Shown here: one piece after another, positions 42,924 through 52,904 of the stretch | Layout: each line of letters opens with the position of its first letter | Numbering within the stretch: the stretch's first letter is position 1 | NCBI RefSeq assembly: GCF_023715415.1 | Contig: NZ_JAMBOB010000015.1 | Span: forward strand, 1-64,000 | Source of the DNA: Neobacillus niacini | GTDB taxonomy: Bacteria; Bacillota; Bacilli; Bacillales; Cytobacillaceae | Direction of reading: 5' to 3' | Length of the DNA: 64,000 nucleotides | Translations under genes and position numbers: made by a program | Notes under the pieces: generated by a model | Seen by the model: the letters and a program-made list of their open reading frames with translations, nothing else | The model's database searches: none | Told to the model about the DNA's origin: nothing

Positions 42924-44432
42924 TCATCCATTCTTTTCCCGATATTCTTTTGGTGAAATTCCTTCGACTTCCCGGAACACTCTGGCAAACTGTTTTGGGT
43001 TCTTGTAGCCAACCATCTCACTGATTTCAAGTATCTTGAAATCAGTCTCCTTTAACAGCTTTTTTGCGCTTTCTACTCTAACCATTTTTAAATAATCAAC
43101 GAAGTTCTTGCCGATATACTCCTTGAACATATGGCTGAAATAGGAATAATTCAATGAAATATAGTTGGCAACTACGGCTAAATTCAAATCCTTATGATAA
43201 TTTTCCCTTATATACGCAATTGCCCGGTCCATATACTTTTGCTCAGAATACACGGATTTCAACTGTTTATTATATTCATGGATTCTCATCAGCAAGTCTT
43301 CAAGGGCATGGAAATACTCATGAAAATTATCAAAGTTATAAATATCGTCCATTTTATTCAAGAGTTCGAAAGTAGCTATAGATTCTTCCCCCAGGCGTTT
43401 AAAAAATCCCTTGAAAATTGTTTCATTGATTTCCTTGTTTAAATTCTCAAGATAGCTGATACTACTATTCGTAATCACATCAAAATCCATAACCTGCTTC
43501 AGGTTCACTTTCATTTCGTTTTCCCGTTCAGTTCCAAGCATATTGGAAATCTTGTTGATCAAATCAACCGGGAGAGAGGAGACATCCGGTTTTCCCTTAA
43601 CTTTTTCATATAAAATAATCGGCCTCCGTGGATAAAGGAAATGATACTTTAGGGCAGTCACTGCCTGCTCATAAGCTTTTTTCAATTCCCTAATGTCTTG
43701 TTCCTTTTCACTTATCCCTATAGTGAATACCAGGTGCTTGTCCATGCCAAGCTGTTCTTTCAATAGAGAAAAAGTTACAATGTCTGCTGAAATGATTGTC
43801 ACTCGGCCATCTTTATCAAGAAATGGAATGCAATCTTTGCTTGAATGGATTAACTGATTAATCTTGGCAAGAAAATCAATCCCTTCTACTTCTCCATCCG
43901 ACTCAATAATTCCAACATGATATCCATCAGGATAAGATTCGATTTTCATTTTCTTATAAAGCTCTTCCACCACTTCTTTTTGGATGTTGGGATTAAGCAA
44001 GATGTAGTTCAGTTGGCTGGCACGGTACTCATCCATGTGCTGGTAGGTCATTTTTTGGCTATTTTCCAGTTCTTCTATGATCATATTCAGTGTTTTGTAT
44101 AACTCCATTCGGTTGACAGGCTTTAAAAGGTAATCCTTTACCCTATGTTTGATTGCTTCCTTGGCATAAGTAAAATCATCATACCCGCTAAGAATCACCA
44201 ACGATGTTTGTATTTCTTTTTGTTGGAGCTCCTTAATTAATTGAATGCCATCTAACCCGGGCATTTTAATATCAGTAATGACTATATCAGGTTTATATTC
44301 GAGTATTCTTTCAAGAGCATCCTGTCCATCTGAAGCAAGTAAAGTTTCAAAATCTGGGTATTTTCGTCTGATCATTGCCTGAACACCTAGACGAATGTTT
44401 TTCTCATCATCAGCTATAAGGACTTTATACAC
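42924..44432 (-). CDS. Response regulator, YesN type (receiver plus AraC DNA-binding domain)
   Basis: 502 residues. The N-terminal receiver has DDEKN acidic pocket, phospho-acceptor Asp in DIVITDIKMPG and Lys in DYLLKPV. A middle helical region is followed by a C-terminal AraC double helix-turn-helix (AIAYIRENYHKDLNLAVVA; KILEISEMVGYKNPKQFARVFRE, split here by domain). It probably activates the glucan importer and glycosidase genes on both sides when its kinase senses oligosaccharide. It overlaps the kinase gene by 8 nt. Confidence 0.92.
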   Translation of the reverse strand: MYKVLIADDEKNIRLGVQAMIRRKYPDFETLLASDGQDALERILEYKPDIVITDIKMPGLDGIQLIKELQQKEIQTSLVILSGYDDFTYAKEAIKHRVKDYLLKPVNRMELYKTLNMIIEELENSQKMTYQHMDEYRASQLNYILLNPNIQKEVVEELYKKMKIESYPDGYHVGIIESDGEVEGIDFLAKINQLIHSSKDCIPFLDKDGRVTIISADIVTFSLLKEQLGMDKHLVFTIGISEKEQDIRELKKAYEQAVTALKYHFLYPRRPIILYEKVKGKPDVSSLPVDLINKISNMLGTERENEMKVNLKQVMDFDVITNSSISYLENLNKEINETIFKGFFKRLGEESIATFELLNKMDDIYNFDNFHEYFHALEDLLMRIHEYNKQLKSVYSEQKYMDRAIAYIRENYHKDLNLAVVANYISLNYSYFSHMFKEYIGKNFVDYLKMVRVESAKKLLKETDFKILEISEMVGYKNPKQFARVFREVEGISPKEYREKNG

Positions 44433-46305
44433 TTTGGCTGCCCCCTTTCATAATTTTGCAAGGCATTTTTATCGTCACCATCGTGAATTCGCCTTCCACA
44501 CTTGTAATAAAAACCCCATATTCCTTACCATAGTAAAGCTGAATTCTTTCATTCACGTTGTGGATTCCAATCCCGCTTCCACTTTTTGATACAGGGCGAT
44601 GATTTTCCTGCCCGGATTGGATTGATTGATTGAGTAGTTCACACTGTTTATCAGTCATTCCTGTTCCATTATCTGTTATTTCAATAATAATGACATGGTT
44701 CTGGGCAAACCGTGCACTTACCCGCAACATCCCCTTGCCTTTTTGTTGATTAGGAATAATCCCATGTTTAATCGCATTTTCAATAATTGGCTGCAGAGAC
44801 ATTTTTAATACTTCCTGATCAAGCAGTTCATTTGGAACATCAATCTCCATAGTAAGCATCCCATCCAGACGAAGGTTCATTATATCAACATAGTTCCTTA
44901 TATAATTCAATTCTTTTTCAAGAACAACAAAGTCATTTTTCCACTTTAAGTTATAGCGCATCATTTCCCCAAGGGAGGTAATTGCATCCGAAATTGCGAA
45001 TTCCCCTTCAATCTCTGCCATCATTTTAATGTTTTCCAATGTGTTGTATAGGAAATGAGAATCAATTTGGGTTTTCAAAGCCTTTAATTCTGTTTCTTTA
45101 GCAACAGCCTGCTTATTGACGGCGTCGGCAATCAACCCGTTCATTTTCCCGAGGAGGCTTTTAAAATGAAATGCCAGTTCTGAAATCTCATCCTGTCCGT
45201 TAACCTCCACATCAATGGAAAAGTCGCCCCCTTCTACTCGCTTCATTGAATCCTTAAGTTTGTACATTTTTTTCAAAAGCAACAAAACCAATACATAGGT
45301 AACAAATGAGAGAATAATAACCAGAAAAATAATCCCGATAAAAATGACATTTCTTGTATTGGCAGTTTCGGCATAAAGGCCTTCAAGCGAAATAACATTC
45401 AACAGGTGGGCTTCCATATCATCAATATAGGCAGTGATGACTAAATAAGGAGTATCGTTGTTTTCAAATTGAAAACTGGCGGTCCCCTCTTGTTTTGACT
45501 TACTGAATTTAAGCTTTAAATCTTCAGGGTCAATTCCTTCATCTTCTAAAAAGGTATGTTGGAAGTTCCTTATCATGTTGTTATCCTTATCGATGACCAC
45601 ATAGACTGAATCAGGATCCTGCATCGTCCCAAACATCTTTGGAAAGAAGTTTTTCATGAACATATTTATTTCAATTATGCCCAAATGTTCATTCTTTGGG
45701 TAATCCAGCTCCCGTAATAAAGAAATTTTTGCGGTGTTTTGCGATGGAAGTCTTTTAAGGACATCCTCGGTCTGCTGGTCGAACCACCAAACCTCCATTC
45801 CATTCCTGTTGATGACCTCATCTCTCCAAGGCTTTTGCATGATTCGATCCTCTCTAAAGAGAATCGGCCACATCTCGGTTATATACGGGTTGGTTGTATA
45901 CAGACGGATATTTTCAATCGCAGGGTTATTGGCCTGCAGCCTGGTTACATTCGAAAGTTCGTTCATCTTAAAATCGATTAACTGATTAATATTTGCTTCA
46001 TTTCGGCTTTTAACGAAGTCAATGAATTCAATATCTGAAACCACCATTTGAGCCGTCCGCCTCATCGTTTCAATATTGTTTTTTATGTGGATTTTTTCGA
46101 TTTCAAGAGCATTTTCACTTTTGATGCTAATTTCATTAATCGCCCTATCATACACGTTGCTGGAATATATAGAGATAAAAATGATAATAGGAATTATGAT
46201 TATAAGGATATATAAGGCAATAAGCTTTTGTTGCAGGGAAAGTCGATCTAACCAAGTTGCCGTTTGTTTAATTTTTTTTTGAAAATCCATCTGTCTCACA
46301 TCCAT
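44425..46305 (-). CDS. Sensor histidine kinase, YesM type
   Basis: 626 residues. Two membrane helices (about 26-46 and 325-350) bracket an extracytoplasmic sensor, followed by HAMP and a His_kinase domain with phospho-His in QIDSHFLYNTLENIKMM, then ATPase N box (QPIIENAIKHGI) and G boxes (DNGTGMTDK; SGSGIGIHNVNERI). The start is ATG 46305 or ATG 46290; neither has a strong ribosome site. Typical partner of YesN regulators in carbohydrate ABC loci. Confidence 0.92.
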   Translation of the reverse strand: MDVRQMDFQKKIKQTATWLDRLSLQQKLIALYILIIIIPIIIFISIYSSNVYDRAINEISIKSENALEIEKIHIKNNIETMRRTAQMVVSDIEFIDFVKSRNEANINQLIDFKMNELSNVTRLQANNPAIENIRLYTTNPYITEMWPILFREDRIMQKPWRDEVINRNGMEVWWFDQQTEDVLKRLPSQNTAKISLLRELDYPKNEHLGIIEINMFMKNFFPKMFGTMQDPDSVYVVIDKDNNMIRNFQHTFLEDEGIDPEDLKLKFSKSKQEGTASFQFENNDTPYLVITAYIDDMEAHLLNVISLEGLYAETANTRNVIFIGIIFLVIILSFVTYVLVLLLLKKMYKLKDSMKRVEGGDFSIDVEVNGQDEISELAFHFKSLLGKMNGLIADAVNKQAVAKETELKALKTQIDSHFLYNTLENIKMMAEIEGEFAISDAITSLGEMMRYNLKWKNDFVVLEKELNYIRNYVDIMNLRLDGMLTMEIDVPNELLDQEVLKMSLQPIIENAIKHGIIPNQQKGKGMLRVSARFAQNHVIIIEITDNGTGMTDKQCELLNQSIQSGQENHRPVSKSGSGIGIHNVNERIQLYYGKEYGVFITSVEGEFTMVTIKMPCKIMKGGSQSV

Positions 46306-46341
46306 CTTTTGTCCACATAAAAAAATTATAAATTATTTACA

Positions 46342-46369
46342 ATATTAGTATTGTGGGAAAGTGTTTCAA
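46342..46369 (-). promoter_or_regulatory. Possible promoter of the kinase-regulator pair
   Basis: TTGAAA (46364-46369), 16-nt spacer, TAATAT (46342-46347), about 40 nt upstream of the kinase start. Confidence 0.45.
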
Positions 46370-46432
46370 TTTATTGAAGTTTCTTCATACCCGTATTGAA
46401 AAAATAACTTAATACTGTCTAAAAGCATGAAT

Positions 46433-46474
46433 AGACTGCCCCTTTCAGAAATTTTATTCTAAAAGGAACAGTCT
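46433..46474 (-). terminator. Hairpin after the binding-protein gene
   Basis: Minus-strand AGACTG-TTCCTTT-TAGAA / TTTCTG-AAAGGGG-CAGTCT. The T run after it is poor, so it may be a weak terminator or stability hairpin. Confidence 0.6.
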
Positions 46475-46491
46475 TTCCACGATTATTTTAT

Positions 46492-48147
46492 TTATTGTGC
46501 TGCTTCAAGTTTCTTTTTGTTCTTTTCATATACTTCTTGCTGGTACTTATCAACTTTTTCATATCCAAAAGAATCACGTTTCTTCAGGAATTCGTCAAAG
46601 ATTTTTTCAAATTCATTATCAGATTTAGCCAGCAGAAGCTTAGGAAGCGTTTTGCCCCATTCCTGTGCGATTTTGCTTGCGGCTACACCTTCTGCAGTAG
46701 TTCCAGTCGGGCTAATACCATCAAATTCGGCATAGCTGACTGTCTTTCCTTTTGTCCAGTCTTCCATTTGTTTGAATGGTTCTGATGCAGGTGGTGCCCA
46801 TGCAAGGCTCATATTTGTATCCATTAGCATCCAGTATTTGAACGAAGCACCAAACTTCTGGTCAAATGCTGCACGGTCCTTATTCAGTAAATCCAGTACT
46901 TCTGGCTTGAATTCAGGCTTGCCATTTACCATATCATACGTTTCTCCATCTTTACCCATATAAAGGTCCATTTGCCCTTCTTCACTGATTAGGTAAGTCA
47001 GGAATTGAATTGCTCTTTCCTTATCTTTTACATCTTTAGAAATCAAAGTCACAGTCCAGCCTGAGATGCTGTCACCAGCCAAAGCAGGAGCATCTCCTTT
47101 TGAGTTAGCAGGTCCATCTACAGCAATGTATACGGAATTTGGATCTTTTGCATACAATGCGTGCTGTTGTGCTGCAAGGTCACTGCGCTGGTAAAGCATT
47201 GCGAAGTATCTGCCCTGTGCAATCTTTTCTTCCATTTGTGGACGCTTATCAATAAAGATATCTTTTGCAAGAAGGCCTCTTTCGTTTGCTTCTCTTAAAG
47301 TTTTTAACCATGCAAGATATTCAGGATCCTGACTGCGGTCATATACCTTTCCGTCTTTTTCCATTGGAATAGCAAGGAAGTTTTGCAAATAGCCTTCAAG
47401 GGATGTATTTCCTACATCAGAAAATTCATTCAATCCGAATGGAATCAGTGGCGCACCGTTGACTTCCGGAAACTTTTTCTTCACATCTTCAAGAGCCTTT
47501 AAGAACCCTTCAGGAGTACTCATATCCGGACTGCCGATTGCATCATACATATCCTTTCTCACAAGGAATGTCTGGTTGGATGGCTTTAGGTCTTTATATT
47601 TGTCGAAATCCTTTGGAGAAGATGAGGCATTTGGATAACCGTAAGTGTTACCATCATCCTGCTTATACCATTCAATCTTTGCTCCATCTGCTACTCTATA
47701 GAAATACGGATCATATTGATCTGCAAGTTCATTCAACGGAAGAACAAGCTCGCCTTCAATCATCTTCTTAACAGCATCTTCCCACCAGCCGATTGTAATG
47801 AAATCAGGAAGCTTGCCAGAAGCAATCATCGTGTTCATTTTCTCCGCTTCATTTCCTGCTGGAGAAATAAAATTGACAGAGACACCGGTTTTATCCGTTA
47901 CATATTTTGAAACAACATCATCTCCCCATTTATGTGCGAACCAGGAAAAGTTCACATACCAGTCAAAAGTAATTGGTTCCTTGTTAGACTGCCAGCCAGG
48001 AGCATCGGCTGTTGCCTTTGGTTTATCTGTGTCCTTTTCATCGGAAGCGTTTTCATTCGTCTTGCTGGAACAGCCAGAAAACAATGCCAATACTAATGAT
48101 AGAACAAGCAGTAATGAAAAGCCTTTGGTTAAGAATTTCCTCCTCAT
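46492..48147 (-). CDS. Carbohydrate ABC transporter substrate-binding lipoprotein (LplA-like)
   Basis: 551 residues with lipoprotein signal (LVLALFSGCSSK). The mature part is a family 1 extracellular solute-binding fold of the large LplA/YtcQ class (ITFDWYVNFSW; KKMIEGELVLPLNELADQYD; GWTVTLISKDVKDKERAIQFL). It probably binds beta-1,3-gluco-oligosaccharides made by the GH16 enzyme. It lies 212 nt after the second permease, separated by hairpins that would favour high levels of this protein. Confidence 0.9.
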   Translation of the reverse strand: MRRKFLTKGFSLLLVLSLVLALFSGCSSKTNENASDEKDTDKPKATADAPGWQSNKEPITFDWYVNFSWFAHKWGDDVVSKYVTDKTGVSVNFISPAGNEAEKMNTMIASGKLPDFITIGWWEDAVKKMIEGELVLPLNELADQYDPYFYRVADGAKIEWYKQDDGNTYGYPNASSSPKDFDKYKDLKPSNQTFLVRKDMYDAIGSPDMSTPEGFLKALEDVKKKFPEVNGAPLIPFGLNEFSDVGNTSLEGYLQNFLAIPMEKDGKVYDRSQDPEYLAWLKTLREANERGLLAKDIFIDKRPQMEEKIAQGRYFAMLYQRSDLAAQQHALYAKDPNSVYIAVDGPANSKGDAPALAGDSISGWTVTLISKDVKDKERAIQFLTYLISEEGQMDLYMGKDGETYDMVNGKPEFKPEVLDLLNKDRAAFDQKFGASFKYWMLMDTNMSLAWAPPASEPFKQMEDWTKGKTVSYAEFDGISPTGTTAEGVAASKIAQEWGKTLPKLLLAKSDNEFEKIFDEFLKKRDSFGYEKVDKYQQEVYEKNKKKLEAAQ

Positions 48148-48189
48148 TATTTGACCCTCTCTCTTTTTGTTTTTTTGGCCATATTATTC

Positions 48190-48356
48190 AATGTACACTG
48201 CTTTAAAAATTGGGGAAAGACTTTTTTGGCTAATTGCAAGCCTTTCCCAAAAATAAAGGGTTTATCCTTCATGAATAAAGCAGTACTCACTTAATAACGA
48301 AGCCGTGTATTATTTAAATTTCTTCATTGAAGAAAAATTTAAATCTATTTTCAAAA
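48190..48356 (-). other. Intercistronic hairpins between permease and binding-protein genes
   Basis: Two minus-strand hairpins: ATTTAAATTT / AAATTTAAAT (about 48320-48353) and GGGAAAG...CTTTCCC (about 48212-48248). No gene. Probably mRNA-processing/stability elements. A ribosome site AGAGAGAGGG precedes the binding-protein start. Confidence 0.5.
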
Positions 48357-48359
48357 AAA

Positions 48360-49259
48360 TCAACCTTTTACTGATCCAATTAGCATTCCTTTTACAAAGT
48401 ACTTTTGCAGAAATGGGTACACCAACATAATCGGAAGAGTCGTTACAACCATCGTTGCAAGTTTAATAGACTGAGATGTTACCGTCTTCGTAGCAATCGA
48501 TCCAGCTGCATTCGTCATCATCTGGTTCGAACTTGACTCGGCAACAACCTTATATAAATAAGTTTGGATTGGCTGCAAGTCTGGGTTGTTTACAAAGATG
48601 ACTCCGGCAAAATAGTCATTCCACTGATAAACTCCCTGGAACAAGGCAATTGTTGCGATAACCGGCATTGAGAGCGGGATGATTACCTTAATAAAAATCA
48701 TAAAGTCGTTAGCTCCATCTATCTTTGCTGCTTCCTCAAGAGAATTTGGCAGCTCCCTAAAGAATGAAACAAAGATGATTAGATGGAAGAAGTTAAACAT
48801 TGTTGGAATGATATATACCATGAAGTTATCAAATAAACCAAGATCCCTGATTAACAGGAAGTAAGGAATCAATCCGCCGCTGAAAAACATGGTGATAACA
48901 CCAACCAGCATATAGAAGTTCCTTCCATAAAGATCTCTTCTTGAAATCGCATAAGCAACCATTGCGGTGAAGAATACATGGGTAATAGTTCCGAAAACTG
49001 TTTTGGCAATGGTCACCCCGAAGGATGTTACGATTCCGGGAGTACTAAAAACAGCTTTGTAATTTTCTATTGAGAATTCCCTTGGCCACCAGTAGATTCC
49101 GCCTTTCATGGCATCGACCCCATCGTTGAGGGAATTCACTATAACATACCAAATCGGGTAGATTGTTATGGCACAGATAAAGAGCATGATGAGAATGTTA
49201 ATGTTGTCAAATATGTATTCACTTGTTGTCCGCCGGTTCCTTTTTAATAGCTTAAACAC
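48360..49259 (-). CDS. Carbohydrate ABC transporter permease (LplC/YtcP-like)
   Basis: About six helices with EAA loop EEAAKIDGANDFMIFIKVIIPLS. The start is GTG 49259 after GGGGGGTGATGTT; the ATG at 49292 would overlap the upstream gene by 20 nt without a ribosome site. Second permease of the glucan-oligosaccharide importer. Confidence 0.9.
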   Translation of the reverse strand: MFKLLKRNRRTTSEYIFDNINILIMLFICAITIYPIWYVIVNSLNDGVDAMKGGIYWWPREFSIENYKAVFSTPGIVTSFGVTIAKTVFGTITHVFFTAMVAYAISRRDLYGRNFYMLVGVITMFFSGGLIPYFLLIRDLGLFDNFMVYIIPTMFNFFHLIIFVSFFRELPNSLEEAAKIDGANDFMIFIKVIIPLSMPVIATIALFQGVYQWNDYFAGVIFVNNPDLQPIQTYLYKVVAESSSNQMMTNAAGSIATKTVTSQSIKLATMVVTTLPIMLVYPFLQKYFVKGMLIGSVKG

Positions 49260-49272
49260 AACATCACCCCCC

Positions 49273-50259
49273 TTAGAATAAAGATGTTCCATTCAGTTTC
49301 TTCGTTATCTTATTAGCAGACAGGAGCAGGATAAAGGCAATGACAGCTTTCAGCAAGCCTACCGCTGTTGCGTATGAGTATCGGGCATTCTGCAGGCCCA
49401 ACTGGTAAACATAAATATCAATTACATTACTAGCGCTTTCATTTAAAGAGTTGCGCAAGATCAAGATTTGATCGAAGTTTGAGTTCAAGACACCACTTAC
49501 AGCAAGAATAAACAAAATAGTAATCGTCGGGCGAATCGATGGCAATGTGACATGCCACATCTTCTGGAAACGACTTGCTCCGTCAATCGTCGATGACTCG
49601 TATAATTCCGGTGATACTCCAGCAATGGCTGCGAGATAAATGATTGCTGACCAGCCAAGCTCTTTCCATATATCAGAGAGAATGACAATCGCCCAGAAAT
49701 TATCAGGTTCTGCAAGGAAATTCGTGCGTTCACTGATTAAACCCAATCCTAGCAAAATCTCATTTATGACACCTACGTCCGCAAGCCAAGTAGTTAAAAT
49801 ACCTCCCATTACCACCCATGAAATAAAATGAGGCAAGTACGAAATTGTTTGAACCGCTTTCTTAAGCTTCATTGAAGTAAGTTCATTCAGCATAAGTGCA
49901 AAAATGATTGGTAGCGGGAACCCGATAAATAATTTAATTAAACTGATTCCAAGAGTATTTTTAAGGACAATCCAAAAATTTTCATCCTGCAAAAATTCCT
50001 TAAACTGCATTAATCCTACCCAGGGTGCTTCTGAAATCGTCTTGATGATGCTGTATTCCTTGAAAGCGATAACCAACCCATACATTGGGATATAGTTGAA
50101 AATGAACATCCACACTACACCTAGAAGAGCCATCACCTGCAAATATTTTTGAGTAGAAATTTTCCTCATCATTTTTTTGTATTTCTCTTTTTTCGTGTCT
50201 TTTTCAATATTGATACCACTGCCCTGTTGTTCGATTCCTTGTTGAATTTTGACTACCAT
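49273..50259 (-). CDS. Carbohydrate ABC transporter permease (LplB/YtcP partner)
   Basis: 328 residues: a charged N-terminus (about 1-35), then six helices with EAA loop YESSTIDGASRFQKMWHVTLPS. First gene of the importer operon. AAGGTGG precedes ATG 50259. No ATPase gene is present in the locus; CUT1 importers of Bacilli commonly share the MsmX ATPase encoded elsewhere. Confidence 0.9.
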   Translation of the reverse strand: MVVKIQQGIEQQGSGINIEKDTKKEKYKKMMRKISTQKYLQVMALLGVVWMFIFNYIPMYGLVIAFKEYSIIKTISEAPWVGLMQFKEFLQDENFWIVLKNTLGISLIKLFIGFPLPIIFALMLNELTSMKLKKAVQTISYLPHFISWVVMGGILTTWLADVGVINEILLGLGLISERTNFLAEPDNFWAIVILSDIWKELGWSAIIYLAAIAGVSPELYESSTIDGASRFQKMWHVTLPSIRPTITILFILAVSGVLNSNFDQILILRNSLNESASNVIDIYVYQLGLQNARYSYATAVGLLKAVIAFILLLSANKITKKLNGTSLF

Positions 50260-50401
50260 TTCTTCACCACCTTAGTTACTTTTGTCTTTCCTATATCTTT
50301 ATATTAGAAAATTGGGCTGGAGTTTATAAGCCATAGAATTTTGCTTATGGTATCAATTTTTCTGATTTATGGTTACACGATAATTATTGAAACCATCATA
50401 A

Positions 50402-50416
50402 TGGTATCGTTTTCAT
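50402..50416. promoter_or_regulatory. cre site (CcpA) upstream of the importer operon
   Basis: On the minus strand ATGAAAACGATACCA fits WTGNAANCGNWNNCW completely. It lies about 145 nt upstream of the first permease. Suggests carbon catabolite control of the glucan importer. Confidence 0.65.
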
Positions 50417-50447
50417 TCAAAAACTCTTAATCGTAAATTTTAACAAC

Positions 50448-50490
50448 ACAAAAAACCACTCCCTAAATTTTATAGAAAGTGGTTCTTGCT
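50448..50490 (-). terminator. Terminator copy A (after DUF6143 remnant)
   Basis: Inverted repeat AACCACTCCC...GAAAGTGGTT with A/T flanks. It is homologous, with flanking bases (about 80 nt, roughly 75% identical), to 51241-51284. Confidence 0.65.
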
Positions 50491-50605
50491 ATCGATATAA
50501 ATTATTTACATGACTAATTCTCACTATTTTCTCAATGAAGAGATTGGTTTTGGATAATAAAATTAATTTTTCGCATGATTTCCCAAAAATAAAATTTTCA
50601 TAATC

Positions 50606-51082
50606 CTACTCCCTTTTATCTTTTTCAAACCAGCCAAAAGCAACTTCCGCCTGAATGATATCGTTATTTGGTGAAACTAGAAAAATAATAAATGACCCAC
50701 ACGGTGGAAAGATAAATTTCCCATCTTCATCACTGGCTAAAGTACTTTGAGGGGGGGCAATCCGCCTAAATGCCATTACTCCTTTTCTTGGAAATCCTTC
50801 AACAAATTCGGCATATGCGATTTTCACTTCGGGTTTTGGAAGTGGGGAAATGGCTGTGTTTGCAGGCGTCACATTTTTTGAAATCTTTGGATTCCCAGGA
50901 GGGACAGGATTAAACCAAATTTCAGCTTCAAAGGGGTGACTGGAATGATTGGTTATGGTAAAAGCATTTACAAAAAAATTGACATCGGATTTAGACGGAT
51001 TAACTAAACCTCCCCAGGCATTTTTACCTTCACCAAAACGAATATGTTCCGTTTGGCCAACAAAATATTTTCCTTGGTATAC
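50606..51082 (-). pseudogene. DUF6143-like protein, N-terminus broken
   Basis: An open frame from 51082 to the stop at 50606, about 158 codons, reads YQGKYFVGQTEHIRFGEG..., then EIWFNPVPPG and NDIIQAEVAFGWFEKDKRE. This resembles the Bacillus DUF6143 family from its QGKYFVGQTE start region. A TAG (51083-51085) interrupts the frame where the N-terminus should continue, and no start with a ribosome site precedes the conserved part. The only internal start is a GTG at 50872. Function of the family unknown. Confidence 0.6.
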
Positions 51083-51240
51083 CTATATCAAGCACAGTTT
51101 GCTTTAATGCAATATGATTTAAATACGATTCAAGATATAAACGGATTTCCGCCTTGTCTTGTTCAACAACCACCACTATATTAATGAGAACCTCTTAGGG
51201 TCTGCCATTCCAAAATTCTGGATAAGCAAATGTTAACAAA

Positions 51241-51284
51241 GCAAAAACCACTCCATAAATTTCACAGGAAGTGGTTTTTGCTTT
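51241..51284 (-). terminator. Terminator copy B (after GT-C gene)
   Basis: AAAAACCACTTCC...GGAGTGGTTTTTGC on the minus strand, a strong terminator about 105 nt after the GT-C stop. Homologous to copy A. Confidence 0.8.
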
Positions 51285-51387
51285 GAAATAAGTTTTCCAC
51301 AAGACTACATTTCTAATGGATGGTTAACAAGAATTATAAATAAAAAGAGAAAGCCTGACAGCAGTAAATTATTGAGTATAAATATCC

Positions 51388-52842
51388 CTATTTCCACTCA
51401 TACACTGTAATCTCATGATAAACTGGGTCATATACAGGATTGGACTGAAGGGTTTTTACTTTTTTGATTTTGCCTGTAAGATCTTTTCCTTGTTTCAAAA
51501 ACCCTTCTATTACTTTATCGGTTAAATAAATTCGGTTGTTTTGATAATAGGCCATGTCGTGTAAGAAAACCTCGTAGGTCATCACCCTTTTATGTTGAAT
51601 GGGAACATTTAGATAGTGTAATACCCTTGTTTCTTCCCACGTATAAAGAATAGAGTTTTTATCCATTTTTTGGGTATATTCGGCCAATTGATAGCTTGCC
51701 GGCATCTCATTTGCCTGATCATCGATCATATGGGCAGATAATAGCAAATGCGATAAAAGTAAACCTAAACTGATGAACGTCAGGAAAGGATGGGAAAATT
51801 TTTTTAATGTCGTAATAAACATGATAAACAGAATAAATAAGACCACCGGAACGATATGACGAGGTTTCTCTGCATTTTGTGCCAGCAGCGCCCAGATAAA
51901 ATAACTCCCCCCCATTATATAGGCCAGTGTGAGAGATTTGATTCCCCATCGAAAGTGAACAGCACTAAGGAGCATAAATACAATCAATATAGCAGCGATA
52001 AAAAAGGACAACGACGAAAGTCCATGCCAAAAAAGATTATCGAATATCAAGGTAAAGACCCTGTCCAATATAGATTGATCGGAGGAAACGGCCGTATTTC
52101 CCCAATCATTGAAATGACCGCTCGTGAAGGCAAGTGAGAGTTTTAAAAAACCTTGGATACTTCCTTCTGAAACCACTAGGCCAAATACCCAAATTAGTTG
52201 AAATAGCAAAGCCGCAGCAATTCGTACACCAATTTGTTTCAGGCTATACTCCTTTTCCACCCACTTTTTCCAAAACAAATATATGAGACCGATACCAAAA
52301 GGTAAATAAGATAACCGAATTCCTAGCAATAAGCTAAATAAAACGAGTGGAATCCAATCTGAAAGGCTGTCTTTCTTTCGGACCGCCCGATTTATACTCC
52401 AGAAATACCACCATAATGCAGCTAAGCCTGCTCCTTCGGACATGGGCTGGTTGACCGTAACCAACACATAGGGGGAAGAGTAAATCATAGCCGTTATCAA
52501 AATACTCAATGGCTTTGAAACATATACTCTTGCCAGCCAATAGATGGGGAAGACCGCACAGCCATAAAAAAGGATATTAAATACCGTTAAGGAAGCCGTA
52601 CGATCTTCGATAAATTGATGAATCCATAATCCGCCAAGAATAAAGTACGGATACCCGGGAAAATGCGGCTGCATGGCCATGATATCGAACCGATCAAGAG
52701 CAAGAGAATAATCGACTTGATCCCAAGTAGCAGCAAATGCATTAATATGTGTTAATTGGTACCAAAGCAATAAGATAATCGTTGCAATACTTAATAAGAT
52801 AAGAATATTGTTAAATCCAAATCCAATCCATTTTCTTTTCAT
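51388..52842 (-). CDS. Multi-helix GT-C type glycosyltransferase-like protein
   Basis: 484 residues with about 11-12 membrane helices. The N-terminal external loop carries acidic residues (TWDQVDYSLALDRFD) typical of GT-C/ArnT-PMT-like enzymes that use lipid-linked sugars, followed by QPHFPGYPYF. A soluble C-terminal part of about 110 residues faces outside. It probably transfers a sugar from a polyprenyl-phosphate carrier made by the GT2 encoded upstream (55464). A strong terminator separates it from efeU. Donor and acceptor unknown. Confidence 0.78.
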   Translation of the reverse strand: MKRKWIGFGFNNILILLSIATIILLLWYQLTHINAFAATWDQVDYSLALDRFDIMAMQPHFPGYPYFILGGLWIHQFIEDRTASLTVFNILFYGCAVFPIYWLARVYVSKPLSILITAMIYSSPYVLVTVNQPMSEGAGLAALWWYFWSINRAVRKKDSLSDWIPLVLFSLLLGIRLSYLPFGIGLIYLFWKKWVEKEYSLKQIGVRIAAALLFQLIWVFGLVVSEGSIQGFLKLSLAFTSGHFNDWGNTAVSSDQSILDRVFTLIFDNLFWHGLSSLSFFIAAILIVFMLLSAVHFRWGIKSLTLAYIMGGSYFIWALLAQNAEKPRHIVPVVLFILFIMFITTLKKFSHPFLTFISLGLLLSHLLLSAHMIDDQANEMPASYQLAEYTQKMDKNSILYTWEETRVLHYLNVPIQHKRVMTYEVFLHDMAYYQNNRIYLTDKVIEGFLKQGKDLTGKIKKVKTLQSNPVYDPVYHEITVYEWK

Positions 52843-52866
52843 AACATCACCAAGTTAGAGTAGTAA

Positions 52867-52898
52867 AAAAGTACAAGGGAATTCCTTGTACTTTCTGA
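52867..52898 (-). terminator. Terminator of efeU
   Basis: Minus-strand AAGTACAAGG AATTC CCTTGTACTT followed by a T run, between efeU and the GT-C gene. Confidence 0.9.
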
Positions 52899-52904
52899 TT
52901 AAAC

